The notes under the pieces were generated by a model. The model did not search any database and was not told the origin of the DNA. It saw only the letters and a list, made by a program, of their open reading frames with translations. A stretch of DNA of 64,000 nucleotides from Candidatus Eiseniibacteriota bacterium. GTDB taxonomy: Bacteria > Eisenbacteria > RBG-16-71-46. Below, piece after piece: positions 12,549 to 23,040 of the stretch. The stretch covers positions 40,219-104,218 of the forward strand of contig JADJLL010000019.1 in assembly GCA_016710095.1 (NCBI GenBank), in the 5' to 3' direction. Position 1 is the stretch's first letter. Each line of letters opens with the position of its first letter. The position numbers were made by a program, and so were the translations under genes.

Positions 12549-13301
12549 ATGCCCCGTCAGAACATCGAACTTCGCATCCGGCGTCAGGACTCGCCCACCG
12601 GACCTTCGCGCTGGGAAGAGTTCGTGCTGCCCTGGCAGCCGAGCATGAACGTGATCTCGTGCCTCATGGAGATCCGCAAGAATCCGGTCACCAAGCAGGG
12701 CCAGAAGACGACGCCCGTGAACTGGGAGTCGTCCTGCCTCGAGGAAGTCTGCGGTGCGTGCACGATGCTCGTGAACGGCAAGCCGCGGCAGTCGTGCACG
12801 GCGCTCGTCGACAACATGCCCGACGGTCCGATCACGCTGGAGCCGCTCACCAAGTTCCCGGTGGTGCGTGACCTCCAGGTCGATCGCAAGCCCATGTTCG
12901 AGGCGCTGAAGATCGTGAAGGCGTGGGTGCCCATCGACGGCACGTACGACCTCGGTCCCGGCCCGAAGCTGTCGCAGGCCGAGCAGGAGACGAGCTACGC
13001 CTTCTCCCGCTGCATGACCTGCGGCTGCTGCATGGAAGTGTGCCCGCAGTACAACACGCGCTCGGACTTCATTGGTCCGGCGCCGCTGGCGCAGGTGCGG
13101 CTGTTCAACGCGCACCCGACGGGCCGCATGAACGCGCACGAGCGCCTCGACGCCATCATGGGCCGCGGCGGCCTCGTGGACTGCGGCAACGCGCAGAACT
13201 GCGTGGAGGCGTGCCCGAAGGAGATCCCGCTCACCGAAGCGCTCGGCGAGCTCGGCAAGCAGACCACGGTCTACTGGCTGAAGAATCTCCTGAACAAGTG
13301 A
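12549..13301 (+). CDS. sdhB: Succinate dehydrogenase iron-sulfur subunit
   Basis: The 250-residue protein carries electrons from the flavin to quinone. The N-terminal ferredoxin domain has the 2Fe-2S ligands SSCLEEVCGACTMLVNG plus a later cysteine in KPRQSC. The C-terminal domain has CMTCGCCMEVCP and CVEACPKEIP, ligands for the 4Fe-4S and 3Fe-4S clusters. The start ATG at 12549 follows AAAGGAGGTGAGCGAG, one of the strongest ribosome binding sites in the window, 14 bases after sdhA. Its stop TGA is overlapped by the GTG of the next gene (GTGA), so translation of the eIF2B-like protein is coupled to it. Confidence 0.95.
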   Translation: MPRQNIELRIRRQDSPTGPSRWEEFVLPWQPSMNVISCLMEIRKNPVTKQGQKTTPVNWESSCLEEVCGACTMLVNGKPRQSCTALVDNMPDGPITLEPLTKFPVVRDLQVDRKPMFEALKIVKAWVPIDGTYDLGPGPKLSQAEQETSYAFSRCMTCGCCMEVCPQYNTRSDFIGPAPLAQVRLFNAHPTGRMNAHERLDAIMGRGGLVDCGNAQNCVEACPKEIPLTEALGELGKQTTVYWLKNLLNK

Positions 13302-14218
13302 GCTCCCTCCCGCAGGATCGCAGTTCCGGCTCGAGCGCGGTGGCGGACCAGTTCCTCACCGCGCTCGAACGCTGGGTCGGCCAGGACCGCTCGCCTTCCT
13401 CGGCGGCCCTGCGCGAGTCCCTGCTCGCATGGCTGCGTGGCGCGCAGGCGGGACAGCCGAGCATGGCGCTCGTGCACCAGCTCTGCGCGCGGGCGCTCGC
13501 GATCGCCGACACGGCGGCCGCGCAGCACGAGTCGCCGCTCGACCTGCGGCAGTCCCTGCTGCACTCGTGCGTGGCGGAGCGAGAGGACCTCGCGGCGGCC
13601 GCGGCCGGCGCGGCTCGCATGGCGGCCGAGTTGGTGAGCGAGAACGACCAGTTCATCGCCACGCTGTCTTCGAGCGCGGCGGTGTACGACGCGCTGCGTG
13701 AGCTGCACGCGCGCGGCAGGAAGCCCCGCGTGCTGCTCGCCGAGAGCCGTCCCGGACTCGAGGGACGTGCGATGGCGGCGAAGCTCTCGGCGCTCGGCAT
13801 TCCGGTGTGGCTCGTCGCCGACGCGGCGCTGCCGATGCTCGTCTCGAGCGCGGCCGCGGTGTGGATCGGCGCCGACGCGGTGACCGAACACGGCGTGCTC
13901 AACAAGATCGGCTCCTACGTCGCGGCGCTCGCCGCGCGCGAGCACGGCGTTCCGGTGCACGCGATCGCGATCCGCCGCAAGCTGATCCCCGCGGGCACGG
14001 CGTCGCTCGCGATCACCGAGATGCCGGCCTCGGAGCTTTGGGACTCGCCGCCCGAGGGCGTGCGTCCGCGCAACGTCTACTTCGAGATGGTGCCGCACAC
14101 GCTGCTGCGTGGCGTCGTCGTCGAGGACGGCGTGCTCGGCGGGACCGAAGCCGCCGTCGCGGCGCGCGACCGCGCGCTGCCCGCCGCCCTGGCCGCGGCC
14201 ATACCCGCCACGGCGTGA
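13298..14218 (+). CDS. eIF2B / MtnA / R15P-isomerase-like family protein
   Basis: This 306-residue protein starts at a GTG overlapping the sdhB stop. The N-terminal 130 residues are helical and alanine-rich. The C-terminal Rossmann-like domain carries LLAESRPGLEGRAMAAKLSA, LGIPVWLVADAALPMLVSS and IGADAVTEHGVLNKIGSYVA. These match the ESRP.EG and GAD....G...NKIGT blocks of the eIF-2B alpha/beta/delta superfamily, which includes methylthioribose-1-phosphate isomerase and ribose-1,5-bisphosphate isomerase. The aspartate in GAD, used by the sugar-phosphate isomerases, is kept. A metabolic sugar-phosphate role is therefore more likely than translation initiation. Substrate is unknown. Translational coupling to SDH on one side and to a DUF5946 protein on the other is unusual. 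Confidence 0.7.
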   Translation: MSSLPQDRSSGSSAVADQFLTALERWVGQDRSPSSAALRESLLAWLRGAQAGQPSMALVHQLCARALAIADTAAAQHESPLDLRQSLLHSCVAEREDLAAAAAGAARMAAELVSENDQFIATLSSSAAVYDALRELHARGRKPRVLLAESRPGLEGRAMAAKLSALGIPVWLVADAALPMLVSSAAAVWIGADAVTEHGVLNKIGSYVAALAAREHGVPVHAIAIRRKLIPAGTASLAITEMPASELWDSPPEGVRPRNVYFEMVPHTLLRGVVVEDGVLGGTEAAVAARDRALPAALAAAIPATA

Positions 14219-14691
14219 GCGGCGCAGCCGTCGCACGCTGCGAGGGCTGCGGCCGCGAGGTCGCGGGCGGCTCGAGCGGCTGCCGGGCGGAGTTCGACGC
14301 GCTCTGCGCGCGGGACTATTCCGGCGCCGTTCCCTACCCCCTGCACCGGCTCATGGTGGACGCGTACTGCCTGCAGCATCCGGCGGAGTTCTGTGCGAGC
14401 GGCAAGTCCTACGCGGCACACCTCGTCGGCTTGCTGGTCGCGCAGGAGTTCGACGGCGACGCCGGGGCGCAGCGCGCGCTCCGCGCCTGGCTCGACGGCG
14501 ACCGCCGACTCCCGCGCCCGGTGGAACCAGTCGCGCGCGGCGAACGGACGATCGCCGACGTGATCGCGACGGAAACGGGCGAAGCGCGCGAATGCGCTCT
14601 TCGCGCGTGGGCGGCGGAAGTCTGGCGCGCCTACACGGCGCAGCACGAGACGGCGCGCGCGTGGCTCGCGGAAGCGCGAGGTGCGCGGTAG
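14215..14691 (+). CDS. DUF5946 family protein
   Basis: The 158-residue protein starts at a GTG overlapping the previous stop (GTGA). It opens with a zinc-ribbon-like CEGCGREV and a later cysteine (SSGCRAEFDALCARDYS). Then comes the family signature PLHRLMVDAYCLQHPAEFCA, typical of DUF5946, followed by SYAAHLVGLLVAQE. The histidine- and cysteine-rich core suggests a metal site. Function is unknown. It is the last gene of the sdhCAB run, and no terminator is obvious before the next gene. Confidence 0.7.
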   Translation: MSGAAVARCEGCGREVAGGSSGCRAEFDALCARDYSGAVPYPLHRLMVDAYCLQHPAEFCASGKSYAAHLVGLLVAQEFDGDAGAQRALRAWLDGDRRLPRPVEPVARGERTIADVIATETGEARECALRAWAAEVWRAYTAQHETARAWLAEARGAR

Positions 14692-14818
14692 CCGAAATCC
14701 GGCCGGCCGGAGCACGGCCCCCGATCGAGCTCGCCGGACGAGCCGAGAAAAGACTCCTCGCGGCGACTGCCCCATTGCTAGCATCCTCGCACGCCATTCT
14801 CTCCCCTCGGAGGTCCGC

Positions 14819-16540
14819 GTGCGCTTCCTCGTCCGCTCCAGCACCGTCCGGCTCGCGGCACTCCTGCTCACTCTTTCCGTGAGCGCCTCGCTCGCGCAGG
14901 CGCCCGCCGGCATGGGCGTGATCGTTCCGCCCGCGCACGACGACGGCCATCCCGCGTCGGTGCGCGCGGCGCTCGCTCCGGCGGCGGCCCTCGCGCGACC
15001 TTCGGCGCCGTCGCAGGCGCAGTTCGCGAAGTACGCGTGGCCACTCGGACGCGCGCTGGGCGACCACGTCGTCGCGGTGAACTACACCGACCTCGATCCC
15101 GGACCCGGGCGGCTCGACTACATGGGTGGCACGCACAACTACGACGGGCACACGGGCCACGACTACACGCTCCACAACTTCCGCGACATGGACCGCGGCG
15201 TACCGATCCGCGCGGCCGCGCCGGGCGTCGTGACGTACCTCGACGACTCGAGCCCGTACGACCGCCACTGCGACTTCGACTGGCCCGACGGCGGCAACTG
15301 GGTGTGGATCGCGTACGGGGACGGCACGTACCACGAGTACCTGCACATGCGCCGCTCCTCGATGACGGTGAAAGCGGGCGAAACGGTCGCGCAGGGACAG
15401 ATGCTCGGCCTCGTCGGCAGCTCGGGGTACTCGACCGCGCCGCACCTGCACTTCGAATCCGGCGACTACTCCGCCCCGGGCGGCAACTACGCGTTCCGCG
15501 AGCCGAGCCACGGCACCGCGAACGCCCTGCCGAGCCTCTGGAACGTGCAGGACGACTACCAGGGCGACGATCCGTTCCAGGTCACGGACCTCGGCGTGTT
15601 CACCGACGCGCAGGTCGGCGGCAGCGTGTTCAACACGAGCTACTGCGACATCGTGAACTCGATCCCGCAGCCGCTCACGTTCGGCGCGAGCGAAGCGCAC
15701 CTCGACCTGTGGCTGCAATTCCGCTCGCGCGCGAACGACACGGTGAGCGTGATCGTCCGCCGGCCCGACGGCGTGGTCTACGGGGCGTTCGACTGGGCGC
15801 CGACGGAAGAAGTGCAGTTCGGCTGGATCTGGGCGTACTGGTTCTTCTCTCCGTACGTGGCGCCCGCGGACTTCGGCACGTGGCACTACCAGGTCGTACG
15901 CCAGGGCGTGACGATCGCCGACAAGCCGTTCACGGTCGCAGCCGCCACCACGTTCGGGCCGCGTTTCTGGCCGCGCGGTGGACGCTCGTTCCGCATCGAC
16001 GGCACCGTGCAGCGCGACACGTTGCGGCGGCTGCCGTACGGCCCGCCGGTGACGTACGCGCTATCGGGCGCGCCGTCGTTCGTCTCGCTCGTGCAGGACT
16101 CGATCGTCCAGATCGCGGCCACGTCCACGCAGCCCTCGCGTTCGGCGTTCTTCCGCGTCGTGATGACCGACGCCTCGGCGCGACGCGACACGGCGTTCTA
16201 CCACGTCGTGGATCGGAGCAAGCCACTCGATCCCGCGCTCGACGCGGACGTTCCCGAGCCGGCCTCGCTCGCGCTCTTCGCGGGGGCGCAACCCCACGCC
16301 GGTCCGGCCACGCTCGCGTGCGAGTCGCATTCGGGCGGGCGATTCACGCTCGAGCTGTTCGACTCCGGGGGACGGCGCGTGCGGTCGCTCTTCGAGGGCA
16401 CGAAGCCTGCCGGACGCTGGAGCGTCACCTGGGACGGGCGGGATCGCGGCGGTGCGCCGGCCCCACCGGGCCTCTACTTCGTCCGGCTGACGGGTCCCGA
16501 GGGCCGCGTGACGGCGCGACTGGTCCGCCTCGCGCGTTAG
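14819..16540 (+). CDS. Secreted M23 metallopeptidase with FlgD-like C-terminal domain
   Basis: The 573-residue protein starts at a GTG behind CGGAGG, about 7 bases away. Residues 1-24 are a signal peptide ([20 protein letters not shown]). The LytM/M23 domain has the zinc ligands H and D in [14 protein letters not shown] and HLHFE in [11 protein letters not shown], separated as in active enzymes. A middle beta-rich region of about 250 residues follows. The last 80 residues form a FlgD-like Ig domain ([19 protein letters not shown], then GLYFVRLTG). It probably cleaves peptidoglycan cross-links or another glycine-rich peptide outside the cytoplasm. The C-terminal domain is shared by the other secreted proteins of this window and may be a sorting or anchoring signal. 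Confidence 0.85.
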   Translation: MRFLVRSSTVRLAALLLTLSVSASLAQAPAGMGVIVPPAHDDGHPASVRAALAPAAALARPSAPSQAQFAKYAWPLGRALGDHVVAVNYTDLDPGPGRLDYMGGTHNYDGHTGHDYTLHNFRDMDRGVPIRAAAPGVVTYLDDSSPYDRHCDFDWPDGGNWVWIAYGDGTYHEYLHMRRSSMTVKAGETVAQGQMLGLVGSSGYSTAPHLHFESGDYSAPGGNYAFREPSHGTANALPSLWNVQDDYQGDDPFQVTDLGVFTDAQVGGSVFNTSYCDIVNSIPQPLTFGASEAHLDLWLQFRSRANDTVSVIVRRPDGVVYGAFDWAPTEEVQFGWIWAYWFFSPYVAPADFGTWHYQVVRQGVTIADKPFTVAAATTFGPRFWPRGGRSFRIDGTVQRDTLRRLPYGPPVTYALSGAPSFVSLVQDSIVQIAATSTQPSRSAFFRVVMTDASARRDTAFYHVVDRSKPLDPALDADVPEPASLALFAGAQPHAGPATLACESHSGGRFTLELFDSGGRRVRSLFEGTKPAGRWSVTWDGRDRGGAPAPPGLYFVRLTGPEGRVTARLVRLAR

Positions 16541-16833
16541 AGCGTCGCCGGTCCCTGCGGCACGGCCTTGCGCCACTCGAGGATCTCGACGCTCGCGCGC
16601 AGCCCGTTCACCCAGAACGGATCGCTCGCGAGCATCTCCTCGACCGCCGCCTTCGACGCGGCTTCGACGAGCCACATCGCGCCGACGGGATTCGCTTCCG
16701 GAGACTCGCGCAGCGGACCACCGATGCGGATCGCGTCCGCGTGCTCGCCGAGCCAGGCCATGTGCCCGGCCATGTGCGCCTGGCGCACGTCGAGACGGTC
16801 GGGACGATCGGTGAAGCGCACCATGAAGAGCAT
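16537..16833 (-). CDS. YciI-like protein
   Basis: This 98-residue YCII-family protein starts at an ATG (16831-16833) behind GGGAG. It shows the family pattern [11 protein letters not shown], then [20 protein letters not shown] and [20 protein letters not shown]. The His-Asp pair proposed as catalytic in YciI is plausible (H in AHMAWL and D in SDPF). Function is generally unknown; these are small dimeric alpha-beta plaits. Its stop overlaps the end of the convergent M23 gene by four bases. Confidence 0.75.
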   Translation of the reverse strand: MLFMVRFTDRPDRLDVRQAHMAGHMAWLGEHADAIRIGGPLRESPEANPVGAMWLVEAASKAAVEEMLASDPFWVNGLRASVEILEWRKAVPQGPATL

Positions 16834-16874
16834 CGTGGAATCTCCCTTTCCCGAGCCTCGCGGCCCGCGTGCCG

Positions 16875-19665
<2,791 letters not shown>

Positions 19666-19786
19666 GGGGTGCGCTCGTGGTGGTAGGCGATGGACGGGAG
19701 CGCAACATAGCACGCGAATCGCGCGCTGCATCCGGCGTGGAGACGAGAGCGGGCGGACGAGCGTCCCTGCACGTACCGCTCCGCAC

Positions 19787-19831
19787 GAACCCGAGAGGAC
19801 GGCCAGCCTTGGACTCGGGGAACTCGGGTTC
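19787..19831. repeat. Inverted repeat GAACCCGAG / CTCGGGTTC
   Basis: A nine-base perfect inverted repeat (19787-19795 and 19823-19831) with a 27-base spacer lies between the lysine-rich peptide gene and uvrA. It could form a hairpin in a leader transcript of uvrA or bind a regulator. It has no T-run and does not match a LexA box. Confidence 0.3.
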
Positions 19832-19857
19832 GACTACCTGTGCGCCGGGAAAAGCAT

Positions 19858-19892
19858 TGAGGGGCGGCCGGCTCGCGCCAGCTCGCCCCTCA
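19858..19892 (-). terminator. Rho-independent terminator of the lysine-rich peptide gene
   Basis: On the minus strand TGAGGGGCG and CGCCCCTCA form a perfect nine-base stem, followed by ATGCTTTTCC. It begins 25 bases after the stop codon of the 22-residue gene, which supports that gene being a separate short transcript. Confidence 0.65.
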
Positions 19893-19917
19893 GGACGTGC
19901 CAGGTCCAGAAAACCGG

Positions 19918-19986
19918 TTACTTCTTCTTCTTCGCAGCCTTCTTCTTCGTGGCCTTCTTCTTCGCAGCCTTCTTCTTGGCAGCCAT
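19918..19986 (-). CDS. 22-residue lysine-rich, histone-H1-like peptide
   Basis: A complete reading frame ATG...TAA encodes [20 protein letters not shown] followed by KK. This is four repeats of the (A/T)AKKK type found in the C-terminal tails of histone H1 and of bacterial H1-like nucleoid proteins. The ribosome binding site GGAGGTGATCCCGA sits at ideal spacing and is nearly the full anti-16S complement. A hairpin terminator follows at 19858-19892. Fourteen of 22 residues are lysine, so a nucleic-acid- or polyphosphate-binding role is likely. It could also be a remnant of a longer H1-like gene, but the perfect start site and terminator argue for a real small gene. It is far below usual annotation length cut-offs. 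Confidence 0.7.
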   Translation of the reverse strand: MAAKKKAAKKKATKKKAAKKKK

Positions 19987-20319
19987 TCGGGATCACCTCC
20001 TCGGATGACGACTGGTGAAGATGCTCTCCAGCTACCTACAACGTCCGTTGGCGCTCGCAGGTGTTGCGCTCGCGCTTCGATGTCTCTGTAGTGCACGGTG
20101 CGTGCCATTCGTGCCACTGAGACCCGGCACAAGCCCGGAAGCCTATGATTCATTGAGCAATTACGCCGAAAATAAGTTCGCGGACCGCCCAGAGGCCCGG
20201 TGGAAGGCTCGGTGGACAGTCCGCGTAAGTGTCAATTTAATGGCTAGTTACAGTTATTGCGCCGCACAATGTCATGCGGCGCAACGGTTTAAGTCAATGT
20301 GTCCACTTCATTGTACGTG
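19987..20319. other. AT-richer intergenic patch upstream of the lysine-rich peptide gene
   Basis: These 333 bases have visibly lower GC than the rest, especially 20130-20340. They separate the two-component regulator (ending at 20320) from the lysine-rich peptide gene, both on the minus strand, so they hold the promoter of the latter. Minus-strand TTGACA near 20230 and TTGACT near 20295 could be -35 boxes, but no convincing -10 partner is seen. Inverted repeats are GCGGAC/GTCCGC (about 20178 and 20218) and TTGCGCCGCA/TGCGGCGCAA. The phrase GTGTCAA occurs twice (near 20229 and 20316). An open frame on the plus strand at 20015-20332 shows no family features. Confidence 0.35.
20257..20284. repeat. 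Ten-base inverted repeat, possible terminator after the response regulator
   Basis: TTGCGCCGCA (20257-20266) and TGCGGCGCAA (20275-20284) form a perfect ten-base stem with an eight-base loop. It lies 36 bases beyond the response-regulator stop on the minus strand. There is no U-tract, so it may be a factor-dependent terminator, a transcript stabiliser or a binding site. Confidence 0.4.
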
Positions 20320-21714
20320 TCAAGGAAGTTGACGCTCTCCCACTTCCTCGATGCGAAGTCGACGCAGCTTCTCGATCAAACCCTGTCGCGAGATGCCGAG
20401 AATGCGCGCCGCGCGACTCTTGTTGCCGCTCGTGAGGCGCAACACCTCGCTGATGTGCTCGGCTTCGATCTGCGCGAGCGTCGGAAGGCTGAGCGCGTCG
20501 CGCACGGCCGCCGCGACCGCGGGCGCGGGCGCGCTGCGGCGTCCGAGCATCTCGGGCGGCAGGTGCTCGGCGTCGATGCTCGTGCCTTCTTCGAGCAGCA
20601 CGACGCGTTCGACGAGATTGCGCAGTTCGCGCACGTTGCCGGGCCACGGATAGTCCATGAACGCGGCCTGCGCGTCGGGCGTGAAGTCCTGGAAGCCCTT
20701 GCCGAACTTGCGCGAGAACTCGCGCATGAAATGCCGGGCGAGCAACAGGATGTCGTCCCCGCGCGCGCGCAGCGGCGGCAACATGATCGAGACGACCTTG
20801 ATGCGGAAGTAGAGGTCGCTGCGGAAGCGGCCCATGCGCACTTCCTCTTCGACGCTCTTGTTCGTCGCCGCCACGATGCGGATGTCCACCGAGATGTCCA
20901 TCGCGCCGCCGACCCGCTTGAAGTTGCGGTGGTCGATGAAGCGCAGGAGCTTCGCCTGCGTCGGCATGGACATGTCCGCGAACTCGTCGAGGAACAGCGT
21001 GCCCCCGTCGCACAGTTCGACGAGGCCCTTCTTCGTGTCGGTCGCGTCCGTGAATGCGCCCTTCTCGTGACCGAAGAGTTCGTTCTCGAGCAGGTGTTCC
21101 TGGAACGACGAGCAGTTCACCTCCATGAGAGGCGCCTGCTTGCGATCGCTGCGGTAATGAATCGCTCGCGCGACCAGTTCCTTGCCGGTGCCGCTCTCTC
21201 CCGTGATGAGCACGGAAGTCGCCTGGCTCTTCACGACCTTCTCGATCAGGCCGCGCACCTCCCGCATGGGAGCCGACTGCCCGATGATCTCCTCGCCCGA
21301 GTAGTGCTGCCACGCGCGGCGCCGGTAGAGATCGAGCTCGGAGGCCTGCTTGAACGTGCGGCCGGCGGACTCGACGGCCAGCACGATGTCTTCCATTTCG
21401 TAGGGCTTCCGCACGAAGTCGCAGGCGCCGACCTTCATGGCGTCCACCGCCGTCTGCACGTCGCCGTAGGCCGTGATGATGATCACCTGGAGCAGCGGAT
21501 CGAGCTGCCGCGCGCCGCGCAGGACGGTCAGGCCGTCCGTATCGGGCAGGCGCATGTCGAGGATCATCACTTGCGGCCGCAGCGAGGCGACCTTCTCGAG
21601 CCCTTCGGCCCCGGTGCTCGCCAGGTCCACGGTGTAACCGCGGGCGCGCAGCACCTTGCCGAGGGACTTGCGGATCAGCAGTTCGTCGTCCACCACCAGC
21701 ACGGAGATCTTCAC
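20320..21714 (-). CDS. NtrC-family sigma-54-dependent response regulator
   Basis: The 464-residue protein starts at a GTG behind GGAGGAATA. The receiver domain (1-120) has acidic DDE, the phospho-acceptor aspartate in MILDMRLPD, T in IITAYGD and K in VRKPYE. The AAA+ domain (about 145-385) has Walker A GESGTGKE, Walker B GTLFLDEFAD and sensor sequences VAATNKSVEEEV and WPGNVRELRN. The sigma-54 contact loop reads GAFTDA instead of the usual GAFTGA. The C-terminal Fis-type helix-turn-helix is NKSRAARILGISRQGLIEKL. It activates sigma-54 promoters on phosphorylation by the kinase encoded three bases upstream. Targets cannot be read from this window. Confidence 0.9.
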   Translation of the reverse strand: MKISVLVVDDELLIRKSLGKVLRARGYTVDLASTGAEGLEKVASLRPQVMILDMRLPDTDGLTVLRGARQLDPLLQVIIITAYGDVQTAVDAMKVGACDFVRKPYEMEDIVLAVESAGRTFKQASELDLYRRRAWQHYSGEEIIGQSAPMREVRGLIEKVVKSQATSVLITGESGTGKELVARAIHYRSDRKQAPLMEVNCSSFQEHLLENELFGHEKGAFTDATDTKKGLVELCDGGTLFLDEFADMSMPTQAKLLRFIDHRNFKRVGGAMDISVDIRIVAATNKSVEEEVRMGRFRSDLYFRIKVVSIMLPPLRARGDDILLLARHFMREFSRKFGKGFQDFTPDAQAAFMDYPWPGNVRELRNLVERVVLLEEGTSIDAEHLPPEMLGRRSAPAPAVAAAVRDALSLPTLAQIEAEHISEVLRLTSGNKSRAARILGISRQGLIEKLRRLRIEEVGERQLP

Positions 21715-21717
21715 GGG

Positions 21718-22818
21718 CTATTCCTCCGGCTTTCCGGGCGGTTCGGCCGGCACCGGCAGCGACACTCGCAGCGTCGCGCCTCCGCTCGGGTTGTTCTTGG
21801 CCGTGACCACGCCACCCGCCTCGCGCACGATCTGCACCGAGATGGGCAGGCCCAGCCCCGTTCCCATCGACCGCGTCGTGAAGAACGGGTCGAAGATCTT
21901 CTCCATCAGGTCGCGTGGGATGCCCACACCGGTGTCGCGGATCGAGACGTCCACGAGCGACCGCCGGGTGCGGTAGCGGCGCACGCCCGTCGTGATCGTG
22001 AGTTCGCCACCCTGCGGCATCGCCTGCACCGCGTTCAGGCAGAGGTTGAGGAACACCTGCTGCATGAGGTCGGGGTCGGCCCACACCTGGGGAAGGTCCG
22101 GGGAGTATTCGCGCGCCACCGTGACCTGCGCGTCCCCGAGCTGGAGCTCCATGAGGTCGAGCGTGCGCGCGAGCACCGTGTGCACGTCGCAGGGCTGCGG
22201 GCGCGCCTGCGGAGGGCGCGCGAACAGCAGCAGGCCCGTGATGATCTGCTCGATCCGGTCGAGTTCCTTGATCACGTCGTCGAGGTCCTCGCGGCGCGGG
22301 TCGCGCGGCTTGAACTTGGACGCGACGAACTGGACGGTCGTGCGGATGCCCGTGAGCGGGTTGCGGATCTCGTGCGCCACGTAGGCGGACAGTTCGCCGA
22401 GCGAGACGAGCCGGTCGATCTTCTTCTGGAACTCGCCGTCCTCGGTCTCGGAGATCGCGTCGGCCAGGATGACCGATCCGGTCAGTTCGCCGTCCTCGTC
22501 GCGCATGGGCAGCGACTCGGCCTTCAGGGTGAGCTCCCTGCCCTCGGTCTCGATCTTGAAGTCGCGCGTCTCGCGGGTCGCGCCCTTGAGCCAGCGGGCA
22601 TCCGCTCCGGGGAACACCCGGCCCCCGGCCAGCCCCATGAGGGTGCCGGTCTCGACCGAAAGCAGTTCCTCGATGCGGCGGTTGGCGTAGACCACCCGGC
22701 GTTCGCGGTCGAGGGCCACGACGCCCTGCTCCAGCGTGTCGAGCACCATGGCCGGAAGCGGCAGTTCACGCTCGACGGTCTCGGTTTCGGCTGGGCGGTG
22801 CACGACGTCGGTACGCAC
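21718..22818 (-). CDS. Sensor histidine kinase with PAS domain (NtrB-like)
   Basis: The protein has about 366 residues, with no transmembrane segment and hence a cytoplasmic sensor. A PAS domain spans residues 20-140 (VALDRERRVVYANRRIEELL, then DFKIETEGRELTLKAESLPM). The HisKA dimerisation helix has the phospho-acceptor HEIRNPLTG. The HATPase domain has N-box NLCLNAVQAM, G1 DTGVGIP, F-box FDPFFTTR and G2 GTGLGL. The GTG at 22816-22818 behind GAGGGA is preferred; a GTG at 22921-22923 would add 35 basic residues without a clear site. It is co-transcribed with the response regulator and is its cognate kinase by position. Confidence 0.85.
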   Translation of the reverse strand: MRTDVVHRPAETETVERELPLPAMVLDTLEQGVVALDRERRVVYANRRIEELLSVETGTLMGLAGGRVFPGADARWLKGATRETRDFKIETEGRELTLKAESLPMRDEDGELTGSVILADAISETEDGEFQKKIDRLVSLGELSAYVAHEIRNPLTGIRTTVQFVASKFKPRDPRREDLDDVIKELDRIEQIITGLLLFARPPQARPQPCDVHTVLARTLDLMELQLGDAQVTVAREYSPDLPQVWADPDLMQQVFLNLCLNAVQAMPQGGELTITTGVRRYRTRRSLVDVSIRDTGVGIPRDLMEKIFDPFFTTRSMGTGLGLPISVQIVREAGGVVTAKNNPSGGATLRVSLPVPAEPPGKPEE

Positions 22819-23040
22819 GGATGCGATCCCTCGCGATGCCGGTCGGAGCGGGGCGCGCGGCCCGGACGGGCGGGCGCCGACCGGCTTCCTTCGGCGGTGT
22901 GAGCGTGGGCCGAGAGTTAGCACACCCCGGGAGCCGGTCGCAATGCTTGTCGGTTGTGCCGGCGTCGTTTCCGCTGGTAGACTTCCCCGCCTCCATTCCA
23001 GCTGTTCTCGTCCCGCTCTTCAAGCCTTTCGGAGTCTCGA

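Noticed and set aside
20015..20332. A 105-codon plus-strand frame in the AT-richer patch
   Set aside because: No good ribosome binding site, no family resemblance, and it overlaps inverted repeats and the end of the response regulator.
20299..22902. An 867-codon plus-strand frame across the two-component genes
   Set aside because: It is antisense to the clear response regulator and kinase, and its composition is arginine- and histidine-rich without any motif.
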